Positions 27,021 through 35,145 of a stretch of 62,138 nt of DNA are shown piece by piece. Each line of letters begins with the position of its first letter. Positions within the stretch are counted from its first letter, which is position 1. A program made the position numbers and the translations under genes. The notes beneath the pieces are model-generated. The model did no database searches. It was not told the origin of the DNA and was given only the letters and a program-made list of their open reading frames with translations. The stretch is from Bacteroidota bacterium. GTDB lineage: Bacteria > Bacteroidota > Rhodothermia > Rhodothermales > Rubricoccaceae. Location: NCBI GenBank assembly GCA_039821555.1, contig JBCBNX010000018.1:11255-73392 (forward strand). The letters are read 5' to 3'.

Positions 27021-28028
27021 ATGCGCGCGCTCCGCTTCCACACGACCGGCCGTCCCGCCGACGTGCTGCACCTCGACACGCTTCCTGATCCGGAGCCTGG
27101 CCCCGGCGCGGTGCGCGTCCGGCTCACGCATCGCCCCATCAACCCCGCCGACCTCCTCGCAGTGCGGGGCCGCTACGGCACCGCGCCCCACCTCCCTGCC
27201 GTGGCGGGCCACGAGGGGCTCGGCACCGTAGACCGACTCGGTGCCGGGGTGCCGCAGGAAGCCCTCGGCCAGCGCGTCGTGCCGCTCGGTGCCGGGCCAA
27301 CGTGGCAGACGCACCTCGTCGCGCATCCCAGCGACCTGCTCGCTGTCCCCGACGGTATCCCCGACGAGGCGGCCGCGCAGCTCTTCGTCAACCCGTTGAC
27401 GGCGTGGCTGCTGGTCGAACACATCGGGCGGCAGCAGCACGGTGCCTTGCCTGAGGGCGCGTGGCTCGTGCAGTCAGCGGGCGCGACGACGGTGGGACGA
27501 CTGGTCGTTCAGCTCGCGCGACTTGCCGGAGCGCGTAGCGTCAGCCTCGTCCGCCGCGACTCCGACGTGGCGTTGCTCGAAGCCCTGGGCGCGGACGCGG
27601 TCCTCGTCGTCCCGGACGGCTTCGACGCGCGAGCCGTACGTGGGCAGATCCGTGCCGTCACGGGCGGGGCGGCGGTTCGCCTCGGCATCGACGCGGTGGG
27701 CGGAGCAACGGGGGCACTCGTGGCGTCGGCGCTGGGCGAGGGCGGCGTGCTGCTGTCCTACGGCGTCCTGAGCGGCCAGCCGCTCCCGCTCGACATCGGA
27801 CGCGTGATCTTTCGGGGGCTCACCGTGCAGGGCGTCTGGCGCACGCGCTGGTTCGAGACGGCCCCGCCAGCCGTCAGCCGCGCCGTGCTCGTTCACCTCG
27901 CCGACCTCATCGCCCGGGGCGTGCTGACGCTTCCTGTGGCTGGCACCTACGATCTCGCCGAGGTCGACGCGGCGCTCGCCCACCAAGCCCACCCAGGGCG
28001 ACGTGGCAAGGTGCTGCTGACGGGCTGA
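27021..28028 (+). CDS. MDR-family oxidoreductase (quinone/2-enoyl thioester reductase-like)
   Basis: 335 aa. GroES-like N-domain (INPADLLAVRGRYGT, VAGHEGLGTVDRLG) and a Rossmann domain (WLVQSAGATTVGRLVVQLARLAG) with no catalytic zinc Cys/His set. NPADL with GHEG and QSAGATTVG resembles mitochondrial-type trans-2-enoyl thioester reductases, which use NADPH in fatty acid synthesis; quinone reductase is the alternative. Monocistronic. Confidence 0.85.
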   Translation: MRALRFHTTGRPADVLHLDTLPDPEPGPGAVRVRLTHRPINPADLLAVRGRYGTAPHLPAVAGHEGLGTVDRLGAGVPQEALGQRVVPLGAGPTWQTHLVAHPSDLLAVPDGIPDEAAAQLFVNPLTAWLLVEHIGRQQHGALPEGAWLVQSAGATTVGRLVVQLARLAGARSVSLVRRDSDVALLEALGADAVLVVPDGFDARAVRGQIRAVTGGAAVRLGIDAVGGATGALVASALGEGGVLLSYGVLSGQPLPLDIGRVIFRGLTVQGVWRTRWFETAPPAVSRAVLVHLADLIARGVLTLPVAGTYDLAEVDAALAHQAHPGRRGKVLLTG

Positions 28029-28057
28029 CGTGTCGTCCGCGCGCCGTCGTGAGCACG

Positions 28058-28309
28058 CTATCGCCAGTGCCCTTTGCCGGTCGGCGATGCCGGATACTCG
28101 CGCGTGTCGGGCCGCCCGGACTCGCCCGTGCGTTCGCACTCGGCGTAGTACGCGGCAAGGCGCTCCTCGTAGGTGTCCATCGGAACGCAGACGCCGTTGG
28201 GAAGGCGGCACCAGTACTGCCCACCGTAGGCCGGGTCGAGCCGGTGGTTGTGGAAGTGCCGGAGGGCGGGCGTGACGCCGAGAAACGAGGCGTGGCCGGA
28301 GCGCGACAT
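28058..28309 (-). CDS. Hypothetical protein downstream of yhbY (83 aa)
   Basis: ATG 28309, 10 bp after the yhbY stop. No family recognised; contains HRLDPAYGGQYWCRL and PMDTYEERLAAYYAECERTGE, a plausible compact fold with two Cys. No signal peptide. Probably cotranscribed with yhbY. Confidence 0.6.
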   Translation of the reverse strand: MSRSGHASFLGVTPALRHFHNHRLDPAYGGQYWCRLPNGVCVPMDTYEERLAAYYAECERTGESGRPDTREYPASPTGKGHWR

Positions 28310-28319
28310 GACGAGGGGG

Positions 28320-28622
28320 CTACTTCGGAAGGCGGATCGTCGGGTGGTCCGGGTCGGCGCGGTAGAGTACAGCCGTGTGGCCAACGACCTGGACGACGTG
28401 CACGGCCTCCATCTGCTCGGCGATGGCGTGGGCCGTGCCGCGTGCCGTGTCCGGCGCGGCGTCGAGGACGCGCAGCTTGAGCAGTTCGCGCGTGCGGAAG
28501 GCGTCGGCGCAGGCGTGGATGGTGGCTGCCGAGACGCCCTCCTTCCCAACGTGCAGAATCGGGCGGAGCGGGTGCGCAAGGCCGCGCAGGTGCGCGCGCT
28601 GCTTCGACGTGAGGGACGACAT
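28320..28622 (-). CDS. yhbY: CRS1/YhbY-family RNA-binding protein
   Basis: 100 aa. Typical start LTSKQRAHLRGLAHPLRPILHVGKEG with the conserved GxxG-like loop (VGKEGVS) and AFRTRELLKLRVLDAAPDT; matches single-domain YhbY, which binds 23S rRNA during ribosome assembly. Length fits the family. A small unknown gene follows after 10 bp. Confidence 0.92.
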   Translation of the reverse strand: MSSLTSKQRAHLRGLAHPLRPILHVGKEGVSAATIHACADAFRTRELLKLRVLDAAPDTARGTAHAIAEQMEAVHVVQVVGHTAVLYRADPDHPTIRLPK

Positions 28623-28824
28623 GGCTGTGGAAGGCGTGAACGAGCGAGAGCAGTGCTACAGAGTACGAGCCCTCTGCCGCGTCGGTGGCACGCGCCGCGC
28701 GAACGCCGTGCGAATACGCGGCCGACTCCCAGGCACTAGCAGTGTGACGGCAACCTTTTCGGGCCGCTTCGTAGTCCGGGACACCCCTCGTCGCTGCTCT
28801 GTCACTACCCGCCCGTGCCTCCTT

Positions 28825-29214
28825 ATGAATCTCCTCGCCGCCCTCGCTGGGGGCCTCACGCTGCTCGCCTTCGGAGCGCATGCCTTCGTCGGCGCCAACG
28901 AGTTTCGCTACTTCGCGCCGACCGTCTCCTCGGGGCCGCCGCGCACGAAGTGGCTCCAGGCGCTCGCGGGCTGGCACTGGGTGTCGGTCGACCTGCTCGC
29001 GGCCACGGTGCTCTTCTTCGTCGTGGCGTTCACGGACCTCGTCCCACATGAGCCGACGGCGCTGCTGCTGCTCGCGGGCTACTTTGTCCTGGTCGGCGTG
29101 ACGTGGCTCGTCACGCTGGTGGTCTCCGGGCGCGGCGTGAAGCGACGCTACCTCGTGCTCGGGCAGTGGCTCTTCTGCTTCGTCGTCGCCGGACTCGCAG
29201 TGGCGGCGGCCTGA
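28825..29214 (+). CDS. Hypothetical integral membrane protein (129 aa)
   Basis: ATG 28825 begins the first membrane helix (MNLLAALAGGLTLLAFGAHA); four helices in all, the last ending FVVAGLAVAAA. HAFVGANEFRYF and GWHWVSVDLLAATVL suggest a small helical bundle protein; no named family is certain. Converges on the GH13 gene with a 4-bp gap. Confidence 0.75.
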   Translation: MNLLAALAGGLTLLAFGAHAFVGANEFRYFAPTVSSGPPRTKWLQALAGWHWVSVDLLAATVLFFVVAFTDLVPHEPTALLLLAGYFVLVGVTWLVTLVVSGRGVKRRYLVLGQWLFCFVVAGLAVAAA

Positions 29215-29218
29215 ACAC

Positions 29219-31099
29219 TCACCTCGGCGCTCCAGCCAGCAGCCGCTGGACACCGCGCTTGAGTAGGTGCCAGAGCACACCCAGGACGCGACGGCGCGGG
29301 GCATCGCGGCGCGGAGCCGTACCGCAGGTGTAGACGAGCACCGTGTAGGGGCCGATGCTCACACGGGCGCGGTGGCCGTGCAGGTCGTAGGCTGGGTGCC
29401 CACCGAAGGCGCGGTCGTAGCCGCGCCCGTCGCTGTTGAAGCGCAGGTGCCAGTGCGCGTCGTGTGGGAGGCGGAGGGGGTAGACGTAGTGCGCGCGGTG
29501 GCTGAGGTTGACGACCACGAACACGCTGTCGTTCGGGCCGCCCGCGTCGCGGCGCTGGTAGGCGAGCAGCTTCGCGTGGTGGTCGACGTGGATCAGATCG
29601 AGGTGCTGGCTCTTGAGGCCGGTCGCGGTGCCATCGAAATCGCGGCGGAGCGCGATGAGGTCGCGGTGGAGTTGCACGAGGCCGTCGTGGCGCTTGGCTT
29701 TCTTCCAGTCGAGTGGGACGGTGTCTTGGAAGTAGCCGTCGTCGAGGAGCGCTTGCCCCTGGAAGAGCATCGGGATGCCGGGCGCGGTGAGGGCGAGCGC
29801 CGCCCCGAGCGTGGCGCGCTTCTTCGAGGCCCAGCTGTCGGCGCGGCCGGGGAAGATCTCCTCAGCGATGCGCGCCTTGCCGTTGGCCACCTCGTCGTGC
29901 GACTCCGTGTAGACGACCCGCGCGAAGGCGTCGGAGCCGTAGCGGTGCTGCAGCGCCGCCGCCACACGTCCGAGGTCACGCGCGCCGTCGTCGGGTGTGA
30001 TGAGCGCGCCGCGGATGGGGTGCACGAACTGCGCGTCCCACTGTGACCCAAAACCTGCCCCGCCCTGCTCCACGGGTTGGGTGATCGCATGGTTGGTGTG
30101 CAGGTCCTCGGCGATCGCGATGCGGCCGGGGAAGCGCTCGCGCACGAGCGTGGTGAGGCGCTGCAAGAATTGCCACCCCGCCTCGATGCGGTCGCCGCCG
30201 CCGTCGACGGTGTAGACGTACGGCGTCATGTCCACGCGCAGGCCGTCGACGTGGTACTCCTCCAGCCACATCGCTGCGTTGTCGAGAAGGAACTGCTGCA
30301 CCTCGGGGCGCCCATAGTCGGGCCGCGTGTCGCCCCAGGGCGTTTTTCGGCGATGGTCGTTGTAGAAGTAGATGCCGCCCTGGCCGTGCTCGCTCCAGCC
30401 GTCGAACTGCCAGAGGCCGAGGTCGGACGGGCCGAAGTGGTTGTAGACCACATCGAGAATCACCGCGATGCCGTGGCGGTGGGCCTCCTTGACGAACGCC
30501 TTGAACGCGTCCGGGCCGCCGTAGCTGCTCTCGACGGCGAACGGCGCGGCAGGGTTGTAGCCCCACGACACATCGCCCCCGAACTCGGCAAGCGGCATCA
30601 CCTCGACGGCGTTGACGCCGAGGTCGCGGAGGTAGCCGAGGCGCCGGGCAGCGGCGTGGAGGTCGCCGGGCCGCCCGTCCTTGAATCCGGCGAAGGTGCC
30701 AACGTGAAGTTCGTAGATCACGAGGTCGTTCCACGGCGGGCAGTGGGCTGAGTCGCCCTCCCAGTCGAACGCAGCGGGGTCGTAGACGACGCTGTGGCTC
30801 GCCGAGTTGACCATCTGCCGCGCGTAGGGGTCGGGGCGGCGAAACACGTCGTCGCTGACCGCCTCATTGCGGAGCGCGAAGAGGTAGCCGTCGCCCACCT
30901 TCGCGCCGCGCACGGTGCCCGACCACGTGCCATCGTCGTACCGGTCGAGCCGATGCGCCTGGTCGTCCCAGCCGTTGAAGCTCCCGACGACGGAGACGGC
31001 ATCGGCGTGCGGCGCCCACACGCGGAAGCTGATGCCGCGCTCGGTGAGGGTCGCGCCAAACGGGAGCATGCCCTCAGCCTGGGACTTCTGTAACGACAT
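29219..31099 (-). CDS. GH13 alpha-glucan-active enzyme (branching enzyme / trehalohydrolase-like)
   Basis: 626 aa from ATG 31099; ATG 31069 (MLPFGATL) is an alternative. An N-terminal CBM48-type domain (RVWAPHADAVSVVGSFNGW, about 15-105), then a TIM barrel with nucleophile D290 (GLRVDMTPYV), acid/base E331 (AIAEDLH) and stabiliser D402 (ESHDEVANG), and a C-terminal beta domain. Architecture fits 1,4-alpha-glucan branching enzymes and malto-oligosyltrehalose trehalohydrolases; no treY/treS/glg gene adjoins to decide. Role: glycogen or trehalose metabolism. Confidence 0.88.
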   Translation of the reverse strand: MSLQKSQAEGMLPFGATLTERGISFRVWAPHADAVSVVGSFNGWDDQAHRLDRYDDGTWSGTVRGAKVGDGYLFALRNEAVSDDVFRRPDPYARQMVNSASHSVVYDPAAFDWEGDSAHCPPWNDLVIYELHVGTFAGFKDGRPGDLHAAARRLGYLRDLGVNAVEVMPLAEFGGDVSWGYNPAAPFAVESSYGGPDAFKAFVKEAHRHGIAVILDVVYNHFGPSDLGLWQFDGWSEHGQGGIYFYNDHRRKTPWGDTRPDYGRPEVQQFLLDNAAMWLEEYHVDGLRVDMTPYVYTVDGGGDRIEAGWQFLQRLTTLVRERFPGRIAIAEDLHTNHAITQPVEQGGAGFGSQWDAQFVHPIRGALITPDDGARDLGRVAAALQHRYGSDAFARVVYTESHDEVANGKARIAEEIFPGRADSWASKKRATLGAALALTAPGIPMLFQGQALLDDGYFQDTVPLDWKKAKRHDGLVQLHRDLIALRRDFDGTATGLKSQHLDLIHVDHHAKLLAYQRRDAGGPNDSVFVVVNLSHRAHYVYPLRLPHDAHWHLRFNSDGRGYDRAFGGHPAYDLHGHRARVSIGPYTVLVYTCGTAPRRDAPRRRVLGVLWHLLKRGVQRLLAGAPR

Positions 31100-31255
31100 C
31101 GACGGTGTGCACGTGAGCGAATCGGCGCAGGGGTGGCGTGACGCTGACCCAAACACCCCAGTCTTTGTGGAGGCCGCACCTTTAGCTTGACAAGTTCCGT
31201 GTAAGCAAGCCACACGTCTACACTCGGCTCTACCTTCGCTCAGCTTTCTCCGACC

Positions 31256-31717
31256 ATGCGCGTTGTCCTCAGCTCCATCCTGTGCCTCGTTCTTGTGGGC
31301 TGTACGTCGACGGCTCCGCCCGCAGTCACCCATGTCACGCCGGCGCCCATGCAGGAGGTGTCGACGGCGTTGCAGTTCTCGCAGGCCGTACGCGTTGGCG
31401 ACATGGTGTGGGTGTCGGGACAAGTCGGTTTCGGTGCCGACGGCGTCCCGGAGAGCGCCGACGACCAAGCGCGGGTTGCGTTCGAGAACCTCGCCTTCGT
31501 CCTGGCCGAAGCCGGAGCCTCGCTCGACGACGTGGTGGAACTGACGACCTACCACGTCTCGATGGACGATTTTGGCGCGTTCATGGCCGTCAAGTCCGCG
31601 TTCATCACCGAGCCCTTCCCAGCGTGGACCGCCGTCGAGGTCGCTGCCCTCGCTGAGCCGAACCTGCTCGTAGAGATCAAAGCGACGGCAGTCGTTGGCA
31701 GCGGGTCGACGCGCTAG
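31256..31717 (+). CDS. RidA/YjgF-family lipoprotein without the catalytic arginine
   Basis: 153 aa. Lipoprotein signal ends LVLVGC, unusual for this normally cytosolic family. RidA core: YSQAV-like FSQAVRVGDMVWVSGQVGF, NLAFVLAEAGASLDDVVELTTYHVSM. At the position of the imine-hydrolysing Arg (normally PAR(T/S)) the protein has PAWT (W124), so 2-iminopropanoate deaminase activity is not expected. May be a ligand-binding or Rid-like envelope protein. Its TAG overlaps the convergent MBL stop within CTAG. Confidence 0.85.
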   Translation: MRVVLSSILCLVLVGCTSTAPPAVTHVTPAPMQEVSTALQFSQAVRVGDMVWVSGQVGFGADGVPESADDQARVAFENLAFVLAEAGASLDDVVELTTYHVSMDDFGAFMAVKSAFITEPFPAWTAVEVAALAEPNLLVEIKATAVVGSGSTR

Positions 31718-32358
31718 CCGACGAGGAACGGGTTCGCACGTCGCTCGCGCCCGATGGTGGTCGCAGGACCGTGGCCGCAGTAGACGACCGTCTCGTCAGG
31801 GAGCGGCATCAGCTTCGTCTCGATGGAGCGGAGCAGCGTCGGGAGATCGCCCTGCCAGAGATCTGTCCGCCCAATGGAGCCGCTGAAGAGCACGTCGCCC
31901 GCGATCACGAAGCCGCTCGCCTCGTCGTAGAAACAGATTGAGCCGGGCGAGTGGCCCGGGGCGAGGAGCACCTGCCACGTCGCGTCGCCGAAGGTGACGG
32001 TGTCGCCCTCGCGGAGCCAGCCCGTCGGGTCGGGCGGCGGATCGATGGGGAACTGGAACAGCGCGGCCTGCTGCTCGGCGTGGCGCAGCAGCGGCGCGTC
32101 GTCGGGGTGCATCTGCCAGCCGAGGCCGAAGTGGTCGGCGAAGAACGCGCAGCTGACGATGTGGTCGAGGTGGGCGTGCGTGAGCAGCAGGTGCCGCACC
32201 GCGAGATTGTGCTCGGCGATGTAGTTCAGCACGAGGTTGCGCTCGCGCGCGTCGGCGCAGCCAGGATCGAGGAGGACGGCCTCGCCCCGGCTGTGGCAGA
32301 CGTAGCAGTTCTCGGCGAACGGCCCGGCGACGGTGAAGCTCTGGACGACGGTGGACAT
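31714..32358 (-). CDS. MBL-fold hydrolase (glyoxalase II-like)
   Basis: 214 aa. Metal motif THAHLDH, later H in LAPGHSPGS, D in IAGDVLF and H in YCGHGP: the full two-metal set of short glyoxalase-II-type hydrolases. Likely cleaves a small thioester or similar ester in the cytoplasm. Standalone; convergent with the RidA-like gene by a 4-bp overlap. Confidence 0.9.
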   Translation of the reverse strand: MSTVVQSFTVAGPFAENCYVCHSRGEAVLLDPGCADARERNLVLNYIAEHNLAVRHLLLTHAHLDHIVSCAFFADHFGLGWQMHPDDAPLLRHAEQQAALFQFPIDPPPDPTGWLREGDTVTFGDATWQVLLAPGHSPGSICFYDEASGFVIAGDVLFSGSIGRTDLWQGDLPTLLRSIETKLMPLPDETVVYCGHGPATTIGRERRANPFLVG

Positions 32359-32435
32359 GGCAGGCGGGGCGAGGGAAACAGGAGCGGGAAGATCGCGCCT
32401 GCGCGGACCCTGCGCTCAGCGTGCCTGGGCTTCCA

Positions 32436-33200
32436 TTACGCGAACGCTTCGGCCTCCAACACCTCAGCCTGCGCGTCGGCGTCCTCGGCGGCGGTGAGTT
32501 GGCTGAACGCGCCCTCCAGCGAGCCTGACGCCGTCTCCGTCATCAGGTCCTGCGGCGAGGCGGTCCGCACGATCTCGCCCGCGCGGATCACGATCACCTG
32601 ATCCACCACGCGCTCGACAGCGTCGAGGAGGTGCGACGAGTAGAACACCGTCACGCCGGCCGCAGCCCGCGCCTTCAGGAGCGCGCGGAATTGCAGCACC
32701 GCGTGCGCGTCGAGGCCGGTAAGCGGCTCGTCGAGGAGGAGCACCGCCGGGTCGTGGAGCAACGCCGACGAGATGAGCACCTTCTGCTTCATGCCTTTCG
32801 AAAAGCCATTCATGCGCTGTTGGGCGGCGCTGTCGAGCTTCCAGAAGCGCAGCAGCGCCTCGGCGCGGCGGGCGAGGACCGCCTCGTCGAGCCCGTGCAT
32901 GCGTCCGACGAAGGTGAGGTACTCGGCGGGCGTGAAGCTCTCGTAGAGGTGGCCGTGCTCGGGGACGTAGCCGAAGCGCCGCTTCGCCGCGAGCGGCTCC
33001 GCTGCCACGTCGATGCCACCCACGGTCACGCGCCCCGCGTCAGGCTTGAGCACGCCCGTGAGCAGCCGCATCGTGGTCGTCTTGCCCGCGCCGTTGGGCC
33101 CGACGTAGCCCGCGATCTCGCCCGCGCCCACATGGAACGACACGCTCTTTAGGATGGGGCGCTCGTCGAGGACCACGGAGACGTCGGTGACGGAAAGCAT
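32436..33200 (-). CDS. ABC transporter ATP-binding protein
   Basis: 254 aa from ATG 33200. Walker A GPNGAGKTT, signature FSKGMKQK (in place of LSGGQ), Walker B VLLLDEPLTGLD, switch SSHLL. The signature and PNGAGKTTTMRLLTGVLKPDAG are typical of ABC-2 exporters (CcmA/EcsA type). No permease gene is adjacent, so it must pair with a subunit elsewhere. An octamer repeat array lies directly upstream of the start. Confidence 0.9.
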   Translation of the reverse strand: MLSVTDVSVVLDERPILKSVSFHVGAGEIAGYVGPNGAGKTTTMRLLTGVLKPDAGRVTVGGIDVAAEPLAAKRRFGYVPEHGHLYESFTPAEYLTFVGRMHGLDEAVLARRAEALLRFWKLDSAAQQRMNGFSKGMKQKVLISSALLHDPAVLLLDEPLTGLDAHAVLQFRALLKARAAAGVTVFYSSHLLDAVERVVDQVIVIRAGEIVRTASPQDLMTETASGSLEGAFSQLTAAEDADAQAEVLEAEAFA

Positions 33201-33206
33201 GCGGGG

Positions 33207-33246
33207 CGAGTTATGCGGTGGGGCTGTGTTGCGGTGCGGCCGTGAT
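33207..33246 (-). repeat. Octamer repeat array upstream of ABC ATPase start
   Basis: On the coding strand, five 8-bp units in phase (ATCACGGC, CGCACCGC, AACACAGC, CCCACCGC, ATAACTCG), ending 6 bp before the ATG. Same NNCACCGC pattern as at 33818-33858, 37441-37504 and 54632-54718. Confidence 0.75.
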
Positions 33247-33308
33247 GTTAAAGGGGGACTCCCTCCGTAGACACATGTCAACACGGCGCCACGGAGAAAC
33301 GGCCTCAC

Positions 33309-33644
33309 TCATCCCGGTGGCCACGTGAAGGACCGCCCGCCCAGGACATGGAGGTGGAGATGGGGGACGGTCTGCCCGCCCTCGTCGCCGACGTTGATGA
33401 CGAGCCGGTAGCCGGTGCCGAGGCCCTGCTGTTCAGCGATCTGCTTGGCGACCACGAACAGGTGCCCAACGAGGGCCGCGTCGTCCGTGTCGAGGTCGGC
33501 GATGGAGGGGATCGGCTTGCGGGGCACCACGAGGATGTGCGTCGGCGCGACGGGGGCGATGTCGCGAAAGGCCACGCACCAGTCGTCCTCGTGGACGAAG
33601 TCGGCGGGGATCTCGCGGGCGATGAGTTTCTCGAAGAGCGTCAT
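33309..33644 (-). CDS. HIT-family nucleotide-binding hydrolase
   Basis: 111 aa from ATG 33644. HIT motif PHLHLHVLGG (HxHxH), with FEKLIAREIPADFVHEDD at the N-terminus, as in Hint-type AMP-lysine hydrolases. Length is normal for the family. Acts on phosphoramidated nucleotides in the cytoplasm. Confidence 0.92.
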   Translation of the reverse strand: MTLFEKLIAREIPADFVHEDDWCVAFRDIAPVAPTHILVVPRKPIPSIADLDTDDAALVGHLFVVAKQIAEQQGLGTGYRLVINVGDEGGQTVPHLHLHVLGGRSFTWPPG

Positions 33645-33817
33645 GCGGAGGCCGTGGTACGGCAGGTGGAACGAGGAGCGGCAAGCAAGTAGCGCGCCGA
33701 ACGAGCCCGTGCGGCGCTCCGGAGAAACTACCCCGGTTCGGCCAGCCGGTTCAGCCACGATTCGGAACGGGGCGCTTCAGAATGGGGTTCTCAGCGCTGT
33801 ACTACTGCGATGCTACG

Positions 33818-33858
33818 AACACCCGCCGCACCGCAACACCGCCGCACCGCAACACTCC
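33818..33858 (+). repeat. Octamer repeat array upstream of PTPS start
   Basis: AACACC(C)GC, CGCACCGC, AACACCGC, CGCACCGC, AACACTCC: units of 8 bp (first with one extra C) ending 9 bp before the GTG start at 33868. Confidence 0.82.
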
Positions 33859-33867
33859 TCTCCTACC

Positions 33868-34290
33868 GTGCCCACCGTCTACGTCACCCGCCGCGCCGTC
33901 TTCAGCGCCTCGCACCGCCTCCACAACCCCGCGCACTCCGACGCCTGGAATGCGGAGACCTTCGGCAAGTGTAACAACGCGACGGGCCACGGCCACAACT
34001 TCACGCTGGAAGTCGTCGTCGCGGGCGAGCCGGACCCGGCGACGGGCTTCGTGATCGACCTCGCGGTGCTGAAGCGCATCATGAACGAGCGCGTCGTGGG
34101 CCTCCTCGACCACTCGAACCTGAACACGGACGTGCCCTTCCTCAATGGCATCCTGCCCTCGACGGAAAACCTCGCGGTGGCGATCTGGGACCAGCTCAAA
34201 GACGCGCTCCCGTCGGGCCACCTCCACGCGATCCGGCTGCGGGAGACGGAAAACAACAGCGTCGAATACTACGGCGAGGGGCACGCATGA
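33868..34290 (+). CDS. 6-pyruvoyltetrahydropterin synthase (PTPS/QueD family)
   Basis: 140 aa from GTG 33868. Zinc ligands H16 (ASHRLHN), H41 and H43 (GHGHNF). C35 in FGKCNNATGHGHN and the STENLAV, LRETENNSVEYYGE blocks follow the PTPS pattern of tetrahydrobiopterin synthesis; E. coli QueD reads differently here. It converts dihydroneopterin triphosphate to 6-pyruvoyltetrahydropterin. An SDR gene overlaps it by 4 bp (ATGA), suggesting a coupled next step. QueD activity cannot be excluded. Confidence 0.88.
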   Translation: MPTVYVTRRAVFSASHRLHNPAHSDAWNAETFGKCNNATGHGHNFTLEVVVAGEPDPATGFVIDLAVLKRIMNERVVGLLDHSNLNTDVPFLNGILPSTENLAVAIWDQLKDALPSGHLHAIRLRETENNSVEYYGEGHA

Positions 34291-34985
34291 TCGTCGTTGT
34301 CACAGGGGCGAGCCAAGGCATCGGCGCCGCCATCGCGGAGGCATTTGCGGCGGAGCATGGGGCGCAGATCGGGTTGCTCGCGCGCTCGCGTGCCAAGCTC
34401 GAAGCCGTTGCGGCGCGGTGCCGGGCACGCGGGGCCACCGCCGAAGCGTTCGTGTGCGACGTGACCGACGGGGTCGCCGTCGCCGCCGTAGCGAAGGCCG
34501 TGCGCGCGCGTTTCGGCACTGCGGATGTGCTCGTCAACAACGCCGGGCAGTTCCAGCCGGGCGCGCTGCTCGACACGGACGCGGCGGCGTTCCGCCAGCA
34601 GGTCGAGGTCAACCTCACGAGCGCCTTCCTCGTCACGCACGCCTTTCTCCCATCGATGGTGGAGCGCAGACGCGGGCATCTCTTCTTTATGGCGTCGGTG
34701 GCGTCGCTACAGGCCTACCCCGGTGGCGCGGCCTACTGCGCAGCGAAGCACGGGCTGCTCGGCCTCGCCCGCGTCGTCCGCGAGGAGACGAAGCCGTTCG
34801 GCCTCCGCGTGACCACGCTACTCCCCGGCGCGACGCTCACGCCAAGCTGGGACGGCACCGACCTCCCGCCCGACCGTCTGATGCCGCCCGAGGACATCGC
34901 CCACGCCGTCGTGGACGCCTGGCGGCTATCGGATCGCACGGTCGTCGAAGAGCTCGTCCTCCGTCCGCAGTTGGGCGACCTGTGA
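34287..34985 (+). CDS. SDR oxidoreductase coupled to PTPS (sepiapterin reductase candidate)
   Basis: 232 aa classical SDR: TGASQGIG (6-13), NNAG (84-87), S137, Y150 and K154 in YCAAK. Basic residues after strand 2 (LARSRAKLEA) favour NADPH. Its start overlaps the PTPS stop, so translation is coupled. Sepiapterin reductases belong to this family, and PTPS plus SR complete tetrahydrobiopterin from H2-neopterin-TP; this role is inferred from context only. Confidence 0.85.
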   Translation: MIVVVTGASQGIGAAIAEAFAAEHGAQIGLLARSRAKLEAVAARCRARGATAEAFVCDVTDGVAVAAVAKAVRARFGTADVLVNNAGQFQPGALLDTDAAAFRQQVEVNLTSAFLVTHAFLPSMVERRRGHLFFMASVASLQAYPGGAAYCAAKHGLLGLARVVREETKPFGLRVTTLLPGATLTPSWDGTDLPPDRLMPPEDIAHAVVDAWRLSDRTVVEELVLRPQLGDL

Positions 34986-35021
34986 CGCCATCCACGAGGT
35001 TGGCCGACGCATCACGCCTGG

Positions 35022-35110
35022 TCGGCTCCCCCCGCCCTGCGTTGCCTCCGCGCTGACGCGCTCCGCGCCTCGGGCTGTCCCCCTCGGGCCGAGGGGGACA
35101 GTTTCGCGAC
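35022..35110. repeat. Hairpin repeat, copy 1, downstream of pncB
   Basis: About 90 bp starting tcggctcc and containing a near-perfect palindrome (35075-35101: ctgtccccctcgg, one base, complement). A direct copy about 80% identical lies at 36577-36665, so the pair brackets pncB. Copy 1 sits between convergent genes and could terminate both. Confidence 0.7.
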
Positions 35111-35145
35111 CCTTTATGGGGAGCGGAACGGGGGGAGTTGGGTGG

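Noticed and set aside
31711..31720. Overlapping stop codons (CTAG) of convergent genes as a regulatory signal
   Set aside because: A 4-bp stop overlap is common in compact genomes and needs no special explanation.
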